From Paraburkholderia hiiakae (GTDB lineage Bacteria > Pseudomonadota > Gammaproteobacteria > Burkholderiales > Burkholderiaceae), in contig NZ_CAJHCQ010000021.1 of NCBI RefSeq assembly GCF_904848665.1, positions 1 to 64,000 on the forward strand: a stretch of 64,000 nucleotides of DNA, written 5' to 3'. Positions 53,566-63,381 of the stretch are shown here, in pieces. The notes beneath the pieces are model-generated. The model was not told the origin of the DNA and made no database searches. It saw only the letters and a program-made list of their open reading frames with translations. Both the position numbers and the translations under genes were made by a program. Position 1 is the stretch's first letter, and each line of letters begins with the position of its first letter.

Positions 53566-53642
53566 CCGCCAGACGGCCAACGAGATGATCGGCTGACCCG
53601 AGGCGCCGCAAACCGGAATTGGCAATCAATGGAGTCATCGCT

Positions 53643-54324
53643 ATGGGCAAGTTGCAGGGAAAGCCGGCCGTCATTACGGGTGGCACGTCGGGGATAGGCT
53701 TTGCGACGGCAAAGCGCTTCGTCGCCGAGGGCGCGTACGTCTTCATCACCGGCCGTCGCCAGAAGGAGCTCGACGAAGCCGTGAGCGCCATCGGGGCCAA
53801 TGTGACTGGCATCCAGGGAGATGTCGCGAGGCTGGCTGATCTTGAGTCTCTATGAGAACGTCAACGCGACGGGCCGAAGAATCGACATTGTCTTCGCCAA
53901 CGCCGGCATCGCTGAGTTCGCCGCATTGGGCAACATCACTGAAGCGCATTTCGACAAACTGTTCAGTACCAACGTGAAGGGCGTGCTCTTCACCGTCCAG
54001 AAGGCGCTGCCGCTCTTGAATGACGGTGCGTCGATCATTCTCACGGGCTCCGTCGCGAGCGTCAAATGGACACCCACCTTCTGGGTTTACGGCGCGACCA
54101 AGGCGGCGGTCCGCAATTTCGTTCGAGGATGGACGTTCAACGGAGAGCAGATTTACCAAGTCTTTTCGTACGTCTATCCGCTGCTGACATCTCGCGATTT
54201 CCAGGGCGGCCGTGCGAGCTTCGAAACGTTTCCCGATGCCGTGACCTGTGCGCTCCGGGGCGAGGAGGGAACGTCTGCGAAGGAGAAGCGCTGGCAACGC
54301 CCTGAAGAAAGGTGCGGAACGTAG
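53643..54324 (+). pseudogene. Frameshifted short-chain dehydrogenase
   Basis: The first frame (from ATG 53643, GGAG upstream) encodes LQGKPAVITGGTSGIGFATA and ends at a TGA at 53851-53853. The +1 frame then continues the same protein: RRIDIVFANAGIAEFAALG, then the catalytic VYGATKAAVRNFVRGW. The shift is near 53845-53850. After about 54140 the usual C-terminal part (proline-glycine loop and VDGG end) is not recognisable. Both changes abolish function. Likely once the third gene of the TetR-controlled operon. Confidence 0.8.
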
Positions 54325-54487
54325 ATTTTTTAAGCATCCCCGTGTCGAGTCGACAGGAATTGTTTGTCTTGGGCCGCTTCGAGTTGTCACTAGGGCGAGT
54401 TTCACTCTTCAAAACGACAAGCATTGGTTGTCAAATCGCGACATTCATTGATGAACTCTACACAGTATTTTCATGCCATCCGCTTTT

Positions 54488-57241
54488 TTATCTGAGCGTG
54501 CCGGCGGGCAGGCCGTTGGGTAACGGCTGCGCCGGCGCGCTCCGGGCCGTCAGCGCGGCCGGTTCCCCGTGATCGAGGAAGTCGATCGTCAGGTTGCCTT
54601 CTCCCGAACTGGACAGGAGAATCTTCGCGGGCGCGGTGCCACTGGCCATGCGCGTGAGCAGCTCACGGGAGACCGCGGGCAGGATGCGCTTGTTGAGGAA
54701 AGCGTCCACGTTGCGCGCACCGGACTCGCGCGCGACGCACAATTCGGCCATCGACCCGATGAGCGTTTCATTGCAGATGAGTTCGACCTCGTGTTGCCGG
54801 CGCAGGCGTTCGGCGACCTTCGCCAGCTTCAGGCGCACGATGGCGGCGAGCGCGGCGACATCAAGCGGGCGGTACACCAGTGTCTGGAAGCGTGCAAGCA
54901 GGGCGGGCTGGAAGTGCGCGACGAGTTGCGGATGGACAGCCTCGAGGAGTGCCGCCTGCGCAATGTCCGGGCTGTCGGTCGTGGCCTCGTCAATCTGCGC
55001 GCTGCCGAGATTGGACGTCATGAGGATCACGCAGTTGCGGAAGTCGATCTCGCGTCCTTCGCCATCACGCATCGTGCCGCGGTCGAACACCTGATAGAAG
55101 ATGTCGAGCACGTCGCGATGGGCCTTTTCGACCTCGTCGAGCAGCACGACGCTGTAGGGGCGCTGGCGCACCGCCTCGGTCAGGACGCCGCCGCGGCCGT
55201 AGCCGACATACCCCGGCGGCGAGCCCTTGAGCTGCGACACCGTGTGCGATTCCTGGTACTCCGACATGTTGATCGTCGTGAGCGCGGCTTCTCCGCCAAA
55301 AAGCAGGTCGGCAAGTGCGAGGCCGGTTTCCGTTTTGCCGACGCCCGACGGGCCTGCGAGCAGAAACACTCCGAGCGGCGCGTGCTCGTTCTTGAGACCC
55401 GCCTTCGCGGTGCGCAGGCTTTCGGCGAGCGCTCCGAGCGCCTCATCCTGTGCGCAGACGCGCTTCGCAAGCTGGTCCTCCAGCGTGAGCAGTCCCTGCA
55501 GTTCGTCTTCGAGTAGGTTGCCGACCGGCACGCCGGTCCACTCGGCCACTACGCGTGCGATTGCCTGCGCGTCTACGTCCGCAAAGATCAGGGGTGCCTT
55601 GCCCTGTGCCTGGGAGAGTGCATCACGCGTCTGGGTCAATGCGGTCGCATTGCCGGCCGCCGTGTTTTCTCGCTGTTCGAGCAGCGACTGGACGAGGTCC
55701 AGTTCCCGCCCGTAGCGTTGTTGCAGGGTTTCCAGCTGGTCCTTCGCATCGACGAGTGCATGATCGAGCGATGCACGACGCGCGCCGACGACTTCGACGC
55801 CGGCGCGCGCGTCGTCTTCGAGCGTGGCAAGCTCCAGCTCCAGTGCCGCGACCGAGGCGCTGGCACGCTGCAGGTCCGCCGGCGGCGATTCGAGCCCCAT
55901 GCGCACGCGCGCGGCCGCCGTATCGACCAGATCGACCGCCTTGTCGGGCAACTGCCGGGCAGGAATGTAGCGACGCGAGAGCTTGACGGCGGCCACTAGG
56001 GCCTCGTCGCGGATGTGCACGTTGTGATAGGTCGCGTAGCGCTTCTTGAGGCCGCGCAGCATCAGGCAGGCCGCGGCGTCATCAGGCTCGTCGACCTTGA
56101 TCATCTGGAAGCGTCGCTCGAGCGCCGCGTCGCGCTCGAAATACTCCTTGTATTCCGACCAGGTGGTGGCGGCAATCGTGCGCAGCTCGCCACGCGCGAG
56201 CGCCGGCTTGAGCAGGTTGGCCGCATCGGCGCCGCCCGCGGCATTGCCCGCGCCAATCAGGGTGTGAGCCTCGTCGATGAAAAGCAGGATTGGGAAGCTC
56301 GATGCCTGCACCTCGTCGATCACATTCTTCAGGCGCTGCTCGAATTCGCCCTTGACGCCCGAACCTGCCTGCAGCAGGCCCAGATCAAGCGTGAGGATGC
56401 GCACGTCGCGGATCACGTTCGGGACCGTGCCTTCGGCCACGCGCAGCGCGAGACCTTCCACGAGCGCGGTCTTGCCCACGCCCGGCTCGCCCACGAGAAT
56501 CGGGTTGTTCTTGCGGCGGCGCGCGAGTACGTCGACCATCTGCTGGATTTCGCGATCGCGCCCGAACACGGGGTCGATCTTGCCGTCCCGCGCCTTTGCG
56601 GTAATGTCAATCGCAAAACGGGCGAGGGCGTCGCCATCCACGCTGTGTTTTGCGGCCGATGTCGCGTTCCCTTCCGGCGCGTGACTGACGGCACTGGTCT
56701 GCGACGGCACCGCGGGTTGCTCCGCAGGTACCGGTTGATTCTCACAGGTACGCTGCCCGAGCCGTGGCAGCAGGCGTTCGATCTGCGCGCTGCTGACCGA
56801 CAGCAGTTGCCAGGCGTTGGTGGCGCGCAGGATATGCGGCGCCTCAACGATGGCCTGCAGGATGTTGGCTGAACGGATGGTCGTCTCGCCGGTATCGGCC
56901 AGGGTCATGGCGTGAGACCACGCGTCCTGGAGAACCGTGGCCATTTGCAGGGAGAGGCTTGGTTGGCCACGCAGGTTGCGCGGTGTGTGGTCGATGGCTT
57001 TGAGCAGCGCATCCCACACGGCGTCGATGTTCAGATCGTAATGCCGGATGATGGCCGGGATATCGCCGTCCGCGGCCTCGATCAGCTTGAGCAGCCAGTG
57101 CTCGACCGTGATCTCGTCCGCGAGCCGTGTCTGGCACAGGCTCGCCGCGGCCTCGAGCGCCTTCGCGCAATGTGGATTAAGCCGCTGCAGAAGCTGGCTG
57201 GCGTCGCGAAAGGAGGGATTTCGGTCGTGGTGCACGGTCAT
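54488..57241 (-). CDS. clpV: Type VI secretion AAA+ ATPase ClpV/TssH
   Basis: A 917-residue Clp-type disaggregase that recycles the contracted TssB/TssC sheath. An N-terminal Clp_N domain spans about 1-160, with a Pro/Ala-rich linker near 165-195. The first ATPase module has GEPGVGKTALVEGLALRVAE; the second has GPSGVGKTETGLALADLLF. A coiled-coil middle region lies at about 420-530. The start at 57241 begins the sheath-binding N-terminal part; the frame remains open another 32 codons upstream without a clear ribosome site. It is 151 bases downstream of hcp. Confidence 0.93.
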   Translation of the reverse strand: MTVHHDRNPSFRDASQLLQRLNPHCAKALEAAASLCQTRLADEITVEHWLLKLIEAADGDIPAIIRHYDLNIDAVWDALLKAIDHTPRNLRGQPSLSLQMATVLQDAWSHAMTLADTGETTIRSANILQAIVEAPHILRATNAWQLLSVSSAQIERLLPRLGQRTCENQPVPAEQPAVPSQTSAVSHAPEGNATSAAKHSVDGDALARFAIDITAKARDGKIDPVFGRDREIQQMVDVLARRRKNNPILVGEPGVGKTALVEGLALRVAEGTVPNVIRDVRILTLDLGLLQAGSGVKGEFEQRLKNVIDEVQASSFPILLFIDEAHTLIGAGNAAGGADAANLLKPALARGELRTIAATTWSEYKEYFERDAALERRFQMIKVDEPDDAAACLMLRGLKKRYATYHNVHIRDEALVAAVKLSRRYIPARQLPDKAVDLVDTAAARVRMGLESPPADLQRASASVAALELELATLEDDARAGVEVVGARRASLDHALVDAKDQLETLQQRYGRELDLVQSLLEQRENTAAGNATALTQTRDALSQAQGKAPLIFADVDAQAIARVVAEWTGVPVGNLLEDELQGLLTLEDQLAKRVCAQDEALGALAESLRTAKAGLKNEHAPLGVFLLAGPSGVGKTETGLALADLLFGGEAALTTINMSEYQESHTVSQLKGSPPGYVGYGRGGVLTEAVRQRPYSVVLLDEVEKAHRDVLDIFYQVFDRGTMRDGEGREIDFRNCVILMTSNLGSAQIDEATTDSPDIAQAALLEAVHPQLVAHFQPALLARFQTLVYRPLDVAALAAIVRLKLAKVAERLRRQHEVELICNETLIGSMAELCVARESGARNVDAFLNKRILPAVSRELLTRMASGTAPAKILLSSSGEGNLTIDFLDHGEPAALTARSAPAQPLPNGLPAGTLR

Positions 57242-57392
57242 GTTCGGGCGGTTCGCACATCGGGAGATGGGGCGCGCCAGGTGAGGAGCGGCGGCCCCGT
57301 GCAGGGAAAAGGCAAGTCCGGCCATGCGGACTGGCAAATGGGGCCGACGCTACCCACTGGCAGGTGTTGCCGGCCTCCAGACCATCAGTGGA

Positions 57393-57878
57393 TCAGGAAC
57401 GCTCGTTCCAGGTGTCCGAATGGATGATGTTGCCGTCCTTGTACGACCAGGTGATCTTTTCGTAGCGCAGTTCGACTTCCTCGAGGTGGTTGTGCTTCTC
57501 AAAGTCCGGGACCTTGATGTCAAGCATCTTCGGACGTACGGCGACGACCTTCACGTTCTCGAGCTTCGTATTGAAGTACTCTTTTTCCTTGCCCGCGTCG
57601 TCGATCTTGTACCACTTGATTTCAGCCGACTTGAGTGTCTGGCCACTCGTGACGGCCTTGTAGAGGTACGGGGTCGATGCGTCGGTTTCCTTGATCAGCG
57701 TGATCGGCGCGTGAACGCGCGTGCCGGTCAGCTTGCCGGTGTTGCCATCGGTCGGGATATGCAGGCTGTGATCGAACTTCGTGATCTCGATGCTGCCCTC
57801 GCGGCCCTGGACGGTTACCGAACCCTTGATGTCCGCGCCACCATCGTCCTTGAGCCACATGTATGAGGGAATTGCCAT
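57393..57878 (-). CDS. hcp: Type VI secretion tube protein Hcp/TssD
   Basis: A 161-residue Hcp that stacks as hexameric rings to form the inner tube. SYMWLKDDGGADIKGSVTVQ opens the beta barrel; the conserved IEITKFDHSLHIPTD and YEKITWSYKDGNIIHSDTW follow. AAGGAG lies seven bases before the ATG. It lies between the OmpA-domain gene and clpV. Confidence 0.96.
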   Translation of the reverse strand: MAIPSYMWLKDDGGADIKGSVTVQGREGSIEITKFDHSLHIPTDGNTGKLTGTRVHAPITLIKETDASTPYLYKAVTSGQTLKSAEIKWYKIDDAGKEKEYFNTKLENVKVVAVRPKMLDIKVPDFEKHNHLEEVELRYEKITWSYKDGNIIHSDTWNERS

Positions 57879-57975
57879 TGTTTTACTCCTTCTTTCTACT
57901 GCGACAATCGCCCGGGGGGGATCAGAAACCGGGCATCACAATCCCGAAGCAGGAGCTCCGGGGACCTAAAACGCG

Positions 57976-59781
57976 TTATCGGGCCTGGCCGTCCTTCAGG
58001 GGCACCTGCTGCGAGGCGTCAGGCACCAGCGTGATCTCCACGCGGCGGTTTTTCGCCCGCCCGGCATCGGTACCGTTATTCGCGAAGGGACGCGTATCGC
58101 CGTAACCCTGAATGGCGAACTGCGTGGCGGGAATGCCCGACGCGTCGACGAGCCAGTCGCGCACGGCCTGGGCGCGCGCGGTCGACAGCTTCAGATTGCT
58201 GTCTGGATCGCCTACGTTATCGGTATGGCCCGCGACAAGAATGCGCTTGCCGGGATGCGCCTTGATCATTTCGAGGGCACTGACCATGACCCGGGTCGAA
58301 CCTTCCTTGAGCTGGGCACGGCCACTGTCGAAGAGCGACATGCTATCCAGCGTCACGATCTGCGGCGGAGGGGGCGGCGGCTGATACGATGCAATCGCCT
58401 CATTGAGCGGCGCAATGAACTGGGCGCCGCGGTACAGTCCGAATGAGAGAGGAAGCGGTATGCCTGTGCGTGCGTATCGCTCGAGTTCGTTGCGATCGGC
58501 GACGAGGGCCTGCAACGCGTCACGCTTTGCGGCATCGTGTTCGGCCGGAATCATCGAATAACGGCCGAGATCGGTGCCAATGCGATTCAGCAGCGTCTGG
58601 TTGTGCCGCGTCGAGAAGACGAAGGCGACGGCGGCCGCGCAGGCAAGCAACGCCAGTGCGTGGGCGAGCGCGGTCATGCGAGGCGACATCCAGAAACGCC
58701 GGGGCATTGCCCGGATCAGTGGTTGGGGTAAGGGCCACGGCATCGGCGAGCCCGCCATCGGCGCACGTGCCACCTGCGTTTGCCGCTGCACGTCGTTTTC
58801 CCACGGACGCCCCGGCCCGCTCGCCGGACCGCAGTCAATCCAGCCGACTCCGTACAGCGCCCAGGGAGCGGCGGGTTGACGCGGGTCGGACAGCGCGTGA
58901 ATCACGACCCGTTGGGTCCAGCCAATGATCGACGTCAGAGCGGCGGAGCGCATGGCTGGCGTGCGGCTGTCGGCTACGCGCCACGCCTCGATTTCCGCAG
59001 CGCGGATGACCGAGCCGAAATGCCGCGTATCCACGATGCGGGTGGCAGACGAAACGCCATACCACTGCGGGGTGAGTAAATCCGTCGGCGCGGTTGCACC
59101 CTGCCCCAAGACGAGATTTTTCAGGGTGGTGGAAACGGCTTCGGTGGCTAGCCGCTGGTAGACCGCAACATATCCGGGAAGCGGGCGTGAACCCAGCATG
59201 CGCGCGGTGTCCGCAACAGACTGGCGTGCCACGCGCAGCGACTGCGCAAGCACGTCCTCATCCGTATAGCGTCCCGGCGACACCGCTAGCACGACGCCGT
59301 CCGGTGCCCGCCCATCACGCCACTGCCTGACCGCGACTGCGATACGCGCAAGGTCCTGCGGGCGGTCCACGCGCAGCCAGATTGCGCCATCGCCCACGTG
59401 TGCGAAACGCGGCCCGTCGTGCCGGTCGAACAACGCCGGCAGATCGTCTCCCATGACCAGCACGAGCGGCATGCGGGTACGCAGCCTGAGCGGGATGTCA
59501 GCCGTCGCCGCGCCGAGCGCCGCTAGCACATGAGCGCGGTTCCCGTGCGCAACGTCAATCAGACGAGTGCGCCAAAACGTCAGCGCGGCCCCTGCAATTG
59601 CGATCACACCGGTGAGCAACCATGCGAGACCCAGACCGGGTTTCGCCACGAGCCAGATCACGGCAAGGGTCAACACGACGGCATAGAAGACCACCAGGCG
59701 CCACGGATAGCCGAGCCCGGTGTGCCCCGTGGCCTGTGGCGAAATGGAGGGCGCGGCGAGTACTGACAGATCGGATTTCAT
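57976..59781 (-). CDS. Type VI secretion-associated OmpA-domain membrane protein
   Basis: A 601-residue inner-membrane protein. Two N-terminal TM segments (about 27-65) are followed by a cytoplasmic part of about 280 residues rich in TssM-like features, another TM near 355-375 and a periplasmic OmpA-like peptidoglycan-binding domain at about 490-585 (GKRILVAGHTDNVGDPDSNLKLS). It presumably anchors the membrane complex to the cell wall, working with the TssL protein, whose stop overlaps its start (59778-59781, ATGA). The full TssM gene is not in the window. Confidence 0.85.
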   Translation of the reverse strand: MKSDLSVLAAPSISPQATGHTGLGYPWRLVVFYAVVLTLAVIWLVAKPGLGLAWLLTGVIAIAGAALTFWRTRLIDVAHGNRAHVLAALGAATADIPLRLRTRMPLVLVMGDDLPALFDRHDGPRFAHVGDGAIWLRVDRPQDLARIAVAVRQWRDGRAPDGVVLAVSPGRYTDEDVLAQSLRVARQSVADTARMLGSRPLPGYVAVYQRLATEAVSTTLKNLVLGQGATAPTDLLTPQWYGVSSATRIVDTRHFGSVIRAAEIEAWRVADSRTPAMRSAALTSIIGWTQRVVIHALSDPRQPAAPWALYGVGWIDCGPASGPGRPWENDVQRQTQVARAPMAGSPMPWPLPQPLIRAMPRRFWMSPRMTALAHALALLACAAAVAFVFSTRHNQTLLNRIGTDLGRYSMIPAEHDAAKRDALQALVADRNELERYARTGIPLPLSFGLYRGAQFIAPLNEAIASYQPPPPPPQIVTLDSMSLFDSGRAQLKEGSTRVMVSALEMIKAHPGKRILVAGHTDNVGDPDSNLKLSTARAQAVRDWLVDASGIPATQFAIQGYGDTRPFANNGTDAGRAKNRRVEITLVPDASQQVPLKDGQAR

Positions 59782-60509
59782 GAGCGCGCGACCTTTGCTG
59801 GCGCAATGTACACGGCCTGGGTATCGATAGTCCTGCGGCCCACAAACCAGGCAGCTAGCGCCACAAGACACGCGAGCGCGACGATGGCCCACGGCAGCAG
59901 CCGGATCAGTCCACTGGCGCGCACGGAGCCAGTCGTATCGGTCTGGAAGGGTTCTTCCGCTGACGGACGCAGCGACTTAAGTCGGGCATCTAGCGCCGCG
60001 ATCAATGCAGCCCGCTTCTCTTGCCCTTCTCGCGCATAACGGCCCACGAATCCCATGCTGAGAATGGCCGCATAACACTCAAGCAGGTCGACGTCCGGCG
60101 AGGGCTCGCGCAGATGCGCTTCAATGCAGTCGATCACACGCCGGCCGGCGTCGTAAATGGAGAACCATTCAACCTGCACCGGACGCAGCTCCCATGCAGT
60201 GCGGGCTTCGCATGGCAAATGGCGCAGCGCCATTTCGTCGAGCAGACCGCACTGGGCAACCAGCGCTTCACGTCGGACAACCTCCGGATAGTTCCGTCGT
60301 ATGAGTCCATCGGTGAATTGTTCAACAAGTTGCCTGCAACGCTCACGGAGCCTTCCAGCGTTCGGAACGCTTCCCCCCGACGCCAGCGTCGTCACGACTA
60401 GCGCGGTATCGTGCAGCAGATCGCGCATACCAACCTCCGCCCGGAGGGCAGTGTCAGGAGCGGCATTCATAGGGGCGTCTCTGTCTCGCCCTGGGGTCAA
60501 TGTGGTCAT
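59778..60509 (-). CDS. tssL: Type VI secretion membrane protein TssL (DotU/IcmH family)
   Basis: A roughly 243-residue DotU-type protein. The helical cytoplasmic domain (CGLLDEMALRHLPCEARTAWE; LLECYAAILSMGFVGRYA) is followed by a single C-terminal TM at about 207-227 (LLPWAIVALACLVALAAWF). It lacks its own OmpA domain; the next gene supplies one. The start is ambiguous between 60509 and 60470; neither has a strong ribosome site. Confidence 0.88.
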   Translation of the reverse strand: MTTLTPGRDRDAPMNAAPDTALRAEVGMRDLLHDTALVVTTLASGGSVPNAGRLRERCRQLVEQFTDGLIRRNYPEVVRREALVAQCGLLDEMALRHLPCEARTAWELRPVQVEWFSIYDAGRRVIDCIEAHLREPSPDVDLLECYAAILSMGFVGRYAREGQEKRAALIAALDARLKSLRPSAEEPFQTDTTGSVRASGLIRLLPWAIVALACLVALAAWFVGRRTIDTQAVYIAPAKVARS

Positions 60510-60581
60510 GCGCGCGGTCTTCTTGATGCAGAACGGGCTGTCACGATGCATAGGCATCGCATTCGTCGGGTGTGCCAACAA

Positions 60582-61164
60582 TCAGCGCGACAGTCCGAGG
60601 GGCTTGCCTGGGACGATACCCGTCTACAGTGGGTGGTCTCGGTTATTTTCCTGCTGTGCGGAGATTCTATATATTTATATTCGATCATATGTACAGATTT
60701 TTCCGGCAAACTCATGGGTAAATAGTCAGAAAAGTGTCACTCTAAAATTATCTAAATTTATAGATATTTTTTTACATAAATTTCAGTTCAATGGAATATT
60801 GTCTGCAATCAATACGGGTAATTTTTTACGCGAAAGAATCAAGATTTCGTATTGACTTTGGTGCGTTCGTTTTGTGAATTTGATGTGCGACAAGAGATTA
60901 AAAATGCGTTCATTCATGCGTCAGATGAGATTCCGGATCAATTGACATAATTTCACGGTTATCTTGTTTTACGTAGCACGACAGCCTTTGACGGAATGGC
61001 GGTTAACCTGTTTAATGTCGATTGCCTGGCAAAATGGTCGCATGAATGAAAACCACGCTCTGGAGAGATGTCAGAGTAAGCATTCGCAGTGCGTGTGCGT
61101 GAATCTCTTCATCGTTGCGGTTGATTCCTGCGGTAAACGTGAGATTTATTTCTTAGGAATACTG
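60582..61164. promoter_or_regulatory. AT-rich divergent promoter region of the T6SS locus
   Basis: This 580-base gap between leftward tssL and rightward tssB contrasts with its GC-rich surroundings, most clearly at 60655-60960 with long A/T runs. A possible -35 (TTGACA, 60942-60947) lacks a convincing -10. No conserved small protein was found here. The composition suggests silencing by an H-NS-like protein (inference). Confidence 0.6.
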
Positions 61165-61677
61165 ATGGACAGCTTTCAGAGAGAAATACCGAAAAGTCGC
61201 GTTTCAATCACGCTGGACCTGCATACGGGCGGGGCGCAGAAGAAGGTCGAGCTGCCGCTCAAGCTGCTCGTCGCCGGTGACTTTAGTGCAGGCCGTGAGC
61301 AGGCGCCAGTGGCCGAGCGCAAGAAAGTCAATATCGACAAGAACAACTTCGACTCGGTGCTGGCCGACTATGCGCCGGACCTGAAGTTCGCGGCGGAGAA
61401 CACGCTGGCCGCCGACGGTTCGGAACTGCCCGTCAACCTCTCGTTCCGTTCGATGAAGGACTTCGAGCCAGAGCAGGTTGCACGCCAGATTCCTGAGCTC
61501 CAGGCGATGCTTGCCATGCGCAACCTGCTGCGCGACCTGAAATCGAACCTGCTCGACAACGTCACGTTCCGCCGCGAGTTCGAGAAGATCCTGAAGGACA
61601 AGCGTCTGTCCGACAAGCTGCGCGGCGAACTGGCCCAGCTGGCGACAGTAGCCACCCTGCCGGAAGGGCATGCCTGA
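61165..61677 (+). CDS. tssB: Type VI sheath small subunit TssB
   Basis: A 170-residue TssB (VipA-like) that pairs with TssC to form the contractile sheath. Near the start KSRVSITLDLHTGGAQKKVELP, then LPLKLLVAGDFS and the C-terminal helix ALLRDLKSNLLDNVTFRREFE-like segment. AGGA lies seven bases before ATG 61165; the longer open frame upstream is AT-rich leader. It is the first gene of the rightward T6SS operon. Confidence 0.95.
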   Translation: MDSFQREIPKSRVSITLDLHTGGAQKKVELPLKLLVAGDFSAGREQAPVAERKKVNIDKNNFDSVLADYAPDLKFAAENTLAADGSELPVNLSFRSMKDFEPEQVARQIPELQAMLAMRNLLRDLKSNLLDNVTFRREFEKILKDKRLSDKLRGELAQLATVATLPEGHA

Positions 61678-61750
61678 GTGCCGACGGCCGAAATCGGCCT
61701 TCAGCGTCTTTCGCAATCAGGTCGCAGTTCAAACGCAGACAGGAACTCCA

Positions 61751-63286
61751 ATGAAACAGAACGAATCCCGCCATGGCGCAGCCGAGACCGTTGTGCTCGA
61801 CGCACCCGACAGCGTGTACGCCTCGCTTTGCAGCAAGATCAATCTCAAGCCCGTCGCCGAGGCCCGCCCGATCGAGGCCTTCCGCGACAGCGAGGCGCTT
61901 TCCGAAGCCTCGGCTGATGAGCGCATCGCGCGCGGCATGGGCGCATTTCTCGAACTCATTGCGAAGTCGAGCCAGCCGGTCGAGCGCCTCGACAAGTCGC
62001 TGCTTGATTTCCATATTGGCCAGCTTGATCGCCAGATCAGCCGTCAACTCGATGCGGTGATGCACTCTACGGAATTTCAGGCGCTCGAAGGGCGCTGGCG
62101 TGGTTTGAAGATGCTCGTCTCACGCACGGACTTCCGTCGCAATGCGCGCGTCGAGGTGCTCGACGTGTCGAAGGAAGCCCTGCAGCGCGACTTCGAGGAT
62201 ACGCCGGAACTCATCCAGAGTGGCCTGTATCGCCACACGTACATAGAGGAATACGACACGCCGGGTGGCCAGCCGATCAGCTCGATGATCAGCGACTTCG
62301 AGTTCGAGAATTCGCCGATGGACATCGCCCTGCTGCGCAACATCTCGAAGGTGGCGGCGGCCGCCCATATGCCGTTTGTCGGCTCGGTGGGTGCGGCGTT
62401 CTTCGGCAAAAAGTCGATGGAAGAAGTGGCCGCGATCCAGGACATCGGCAACTACTTCGACCGCGCCGAGTACATCAAGTGGAAAAGCTTCCGCGACACG
62501 GACGACGCTCGCTACGTGGGTCTGACGATGCCGCGCGTTCTGGGTCGCCTGCCGTATGGCAGGGACACCGTGCCGGTGCGCGCCTTCAACTATGAAGAAG
62601 CGGTGAAGGGCCCGGACCACGACAAGTACCTGTGGGTCAATGCCTCGTTCGCGTTTGCGGCCAACATGAGCCGCAGTTTTGTGAATAACGGCTGGTGTGT
62701 CCAGATCCGCGGTCCGCAGGCCGGCGGCAAGGTCGAAGACCTGCCCGTCCACCTTTACGACCTCGGCACCGGCACCCAGGCGAAGATCCCGACTGAAGTG
62801 CTGATTCCCGAGACGCGCGAGTTCGAGTTCGCGAACCTGGGCTTCATTCCGCTCTCGTTCTACAAGAACCACGACTTCGCGTGTTTCTTCTCGGCCAGCT
62901 CCGCGCAAAAGCCCGCGCTCTACGAGACGAAGGAAGCCACGGCTAACAGCCGCATCAATGCACGCCTGCCCTATATCTTCCTGCTCTCGCGCATCGCGCA
63001 CTATCTGAAGGTGATCCAGCGCGAGAACATCGGGACGACCAAGGACCGCCGCGTGCTCGAGCTGGAGCTGAACAACTGGATCAAGGGCCTCGTCACCGAA
63101 ATGAAGGATCCGGGTGACGAGCTTCAGGCCTCGCACCCGTTGCGCGAGGCGAAGGTGACGGTCGAGGACATCGAGGACAACCCGGGGTTCTTCCGTATCA
63201 AGCTCTTCATCATCCCGCACTTCCAGGTGGAGGGCATGGACATCGGACTGTCGCTCGTGTCGCAGATGCCGAAGGCCAAGACCTGA
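61751..63286 (+). CDS. tssC: Type VI sheath large subunit TssC
   Basis: A 511-residue TssC (VipB-like). Core segments include STEFQALEGRWRGLKMLVSRT, PMDIALLRNISKVAAAAHMPF and the conserved LPYGRDTVPVRAFNYEE, with RINARLPYIFLLSRIAHYLK near the C terminus. AGGA precedes ATG 61751. It is 73 bases downstream of tssB. Confidence 0.97.
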   Translation: MKQNESRHGAAETVVLDAPDSVYASLCSKINLKPVAEARPIEAFRDSEALSEASADERIARGMGAFLELIAKSSQPVERLDKSLLDFHIGQLDRQISRQLDAVMHSTEFQALEGRWRGLKMLVSRTDFRRNARVEVLDVSKEALQRDFEDTPELIQSGLYRHTYIEEYDTPGGQPISSMISDFEFENSPMDIALLRNISKVAAAAHMPFVGSVGAAFFGKKSMEEVAAIQDIGNYFDRAEYIKWKSFRDTDDARYVGLTMPRVLGRLPYGRDTVPVRAFNYEEAVKGPDHDKYLWVNASFAFAANMSRSFVNNGWCVQIRGPQAGGKVEDLPVHLYDLGTGTQAKIPTEVLIPETREFEFANLGFIPLSFYKNHDFACFFSASSAQKPALYETKEATANSRINARLPYIFLLSRIAHYLKVIQRENIGTTKDRRVLELELNNWIKGLVTEMKDPGDELQASHPLREAKVTVEDIEDNPGFFRIKLFIIPHFQVEGMDIGLSLVSQMPKAKT

Positions 63287-63310
63287 CCGGTCGTCTGTCC
63301 ATGCGAACCG

Positions 63311-63345
63311 CGCCGGGGCAGCGTACCGCTCCGGCGTTTATTTTT
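63311..63345 (+). terminator. Terminator-like hairpin between tssC and tssA
   Basis: CGCCGG (63311-63316) pairs with CCGGCG (63331-63336), with an inner AGCG/CGCT pairing, and TTTATTTTT follows. This fits an intrinsic terminator or attenuator 24 bases past the tssC stop. Confidence 0.65.
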
Positions 63346-63381
63346 CGTTCCAGCCTTTTGATCCCGCAAGGAGGAGTTCGC

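Noticed and set aside
60964..61164. N-terminal extension of TssB or a small leader gene
   Set aside because: The frame is open but the sequence is AT-rich and unlike TssB; ATG 61165 has its own ribosome site and begins the conserved protein.
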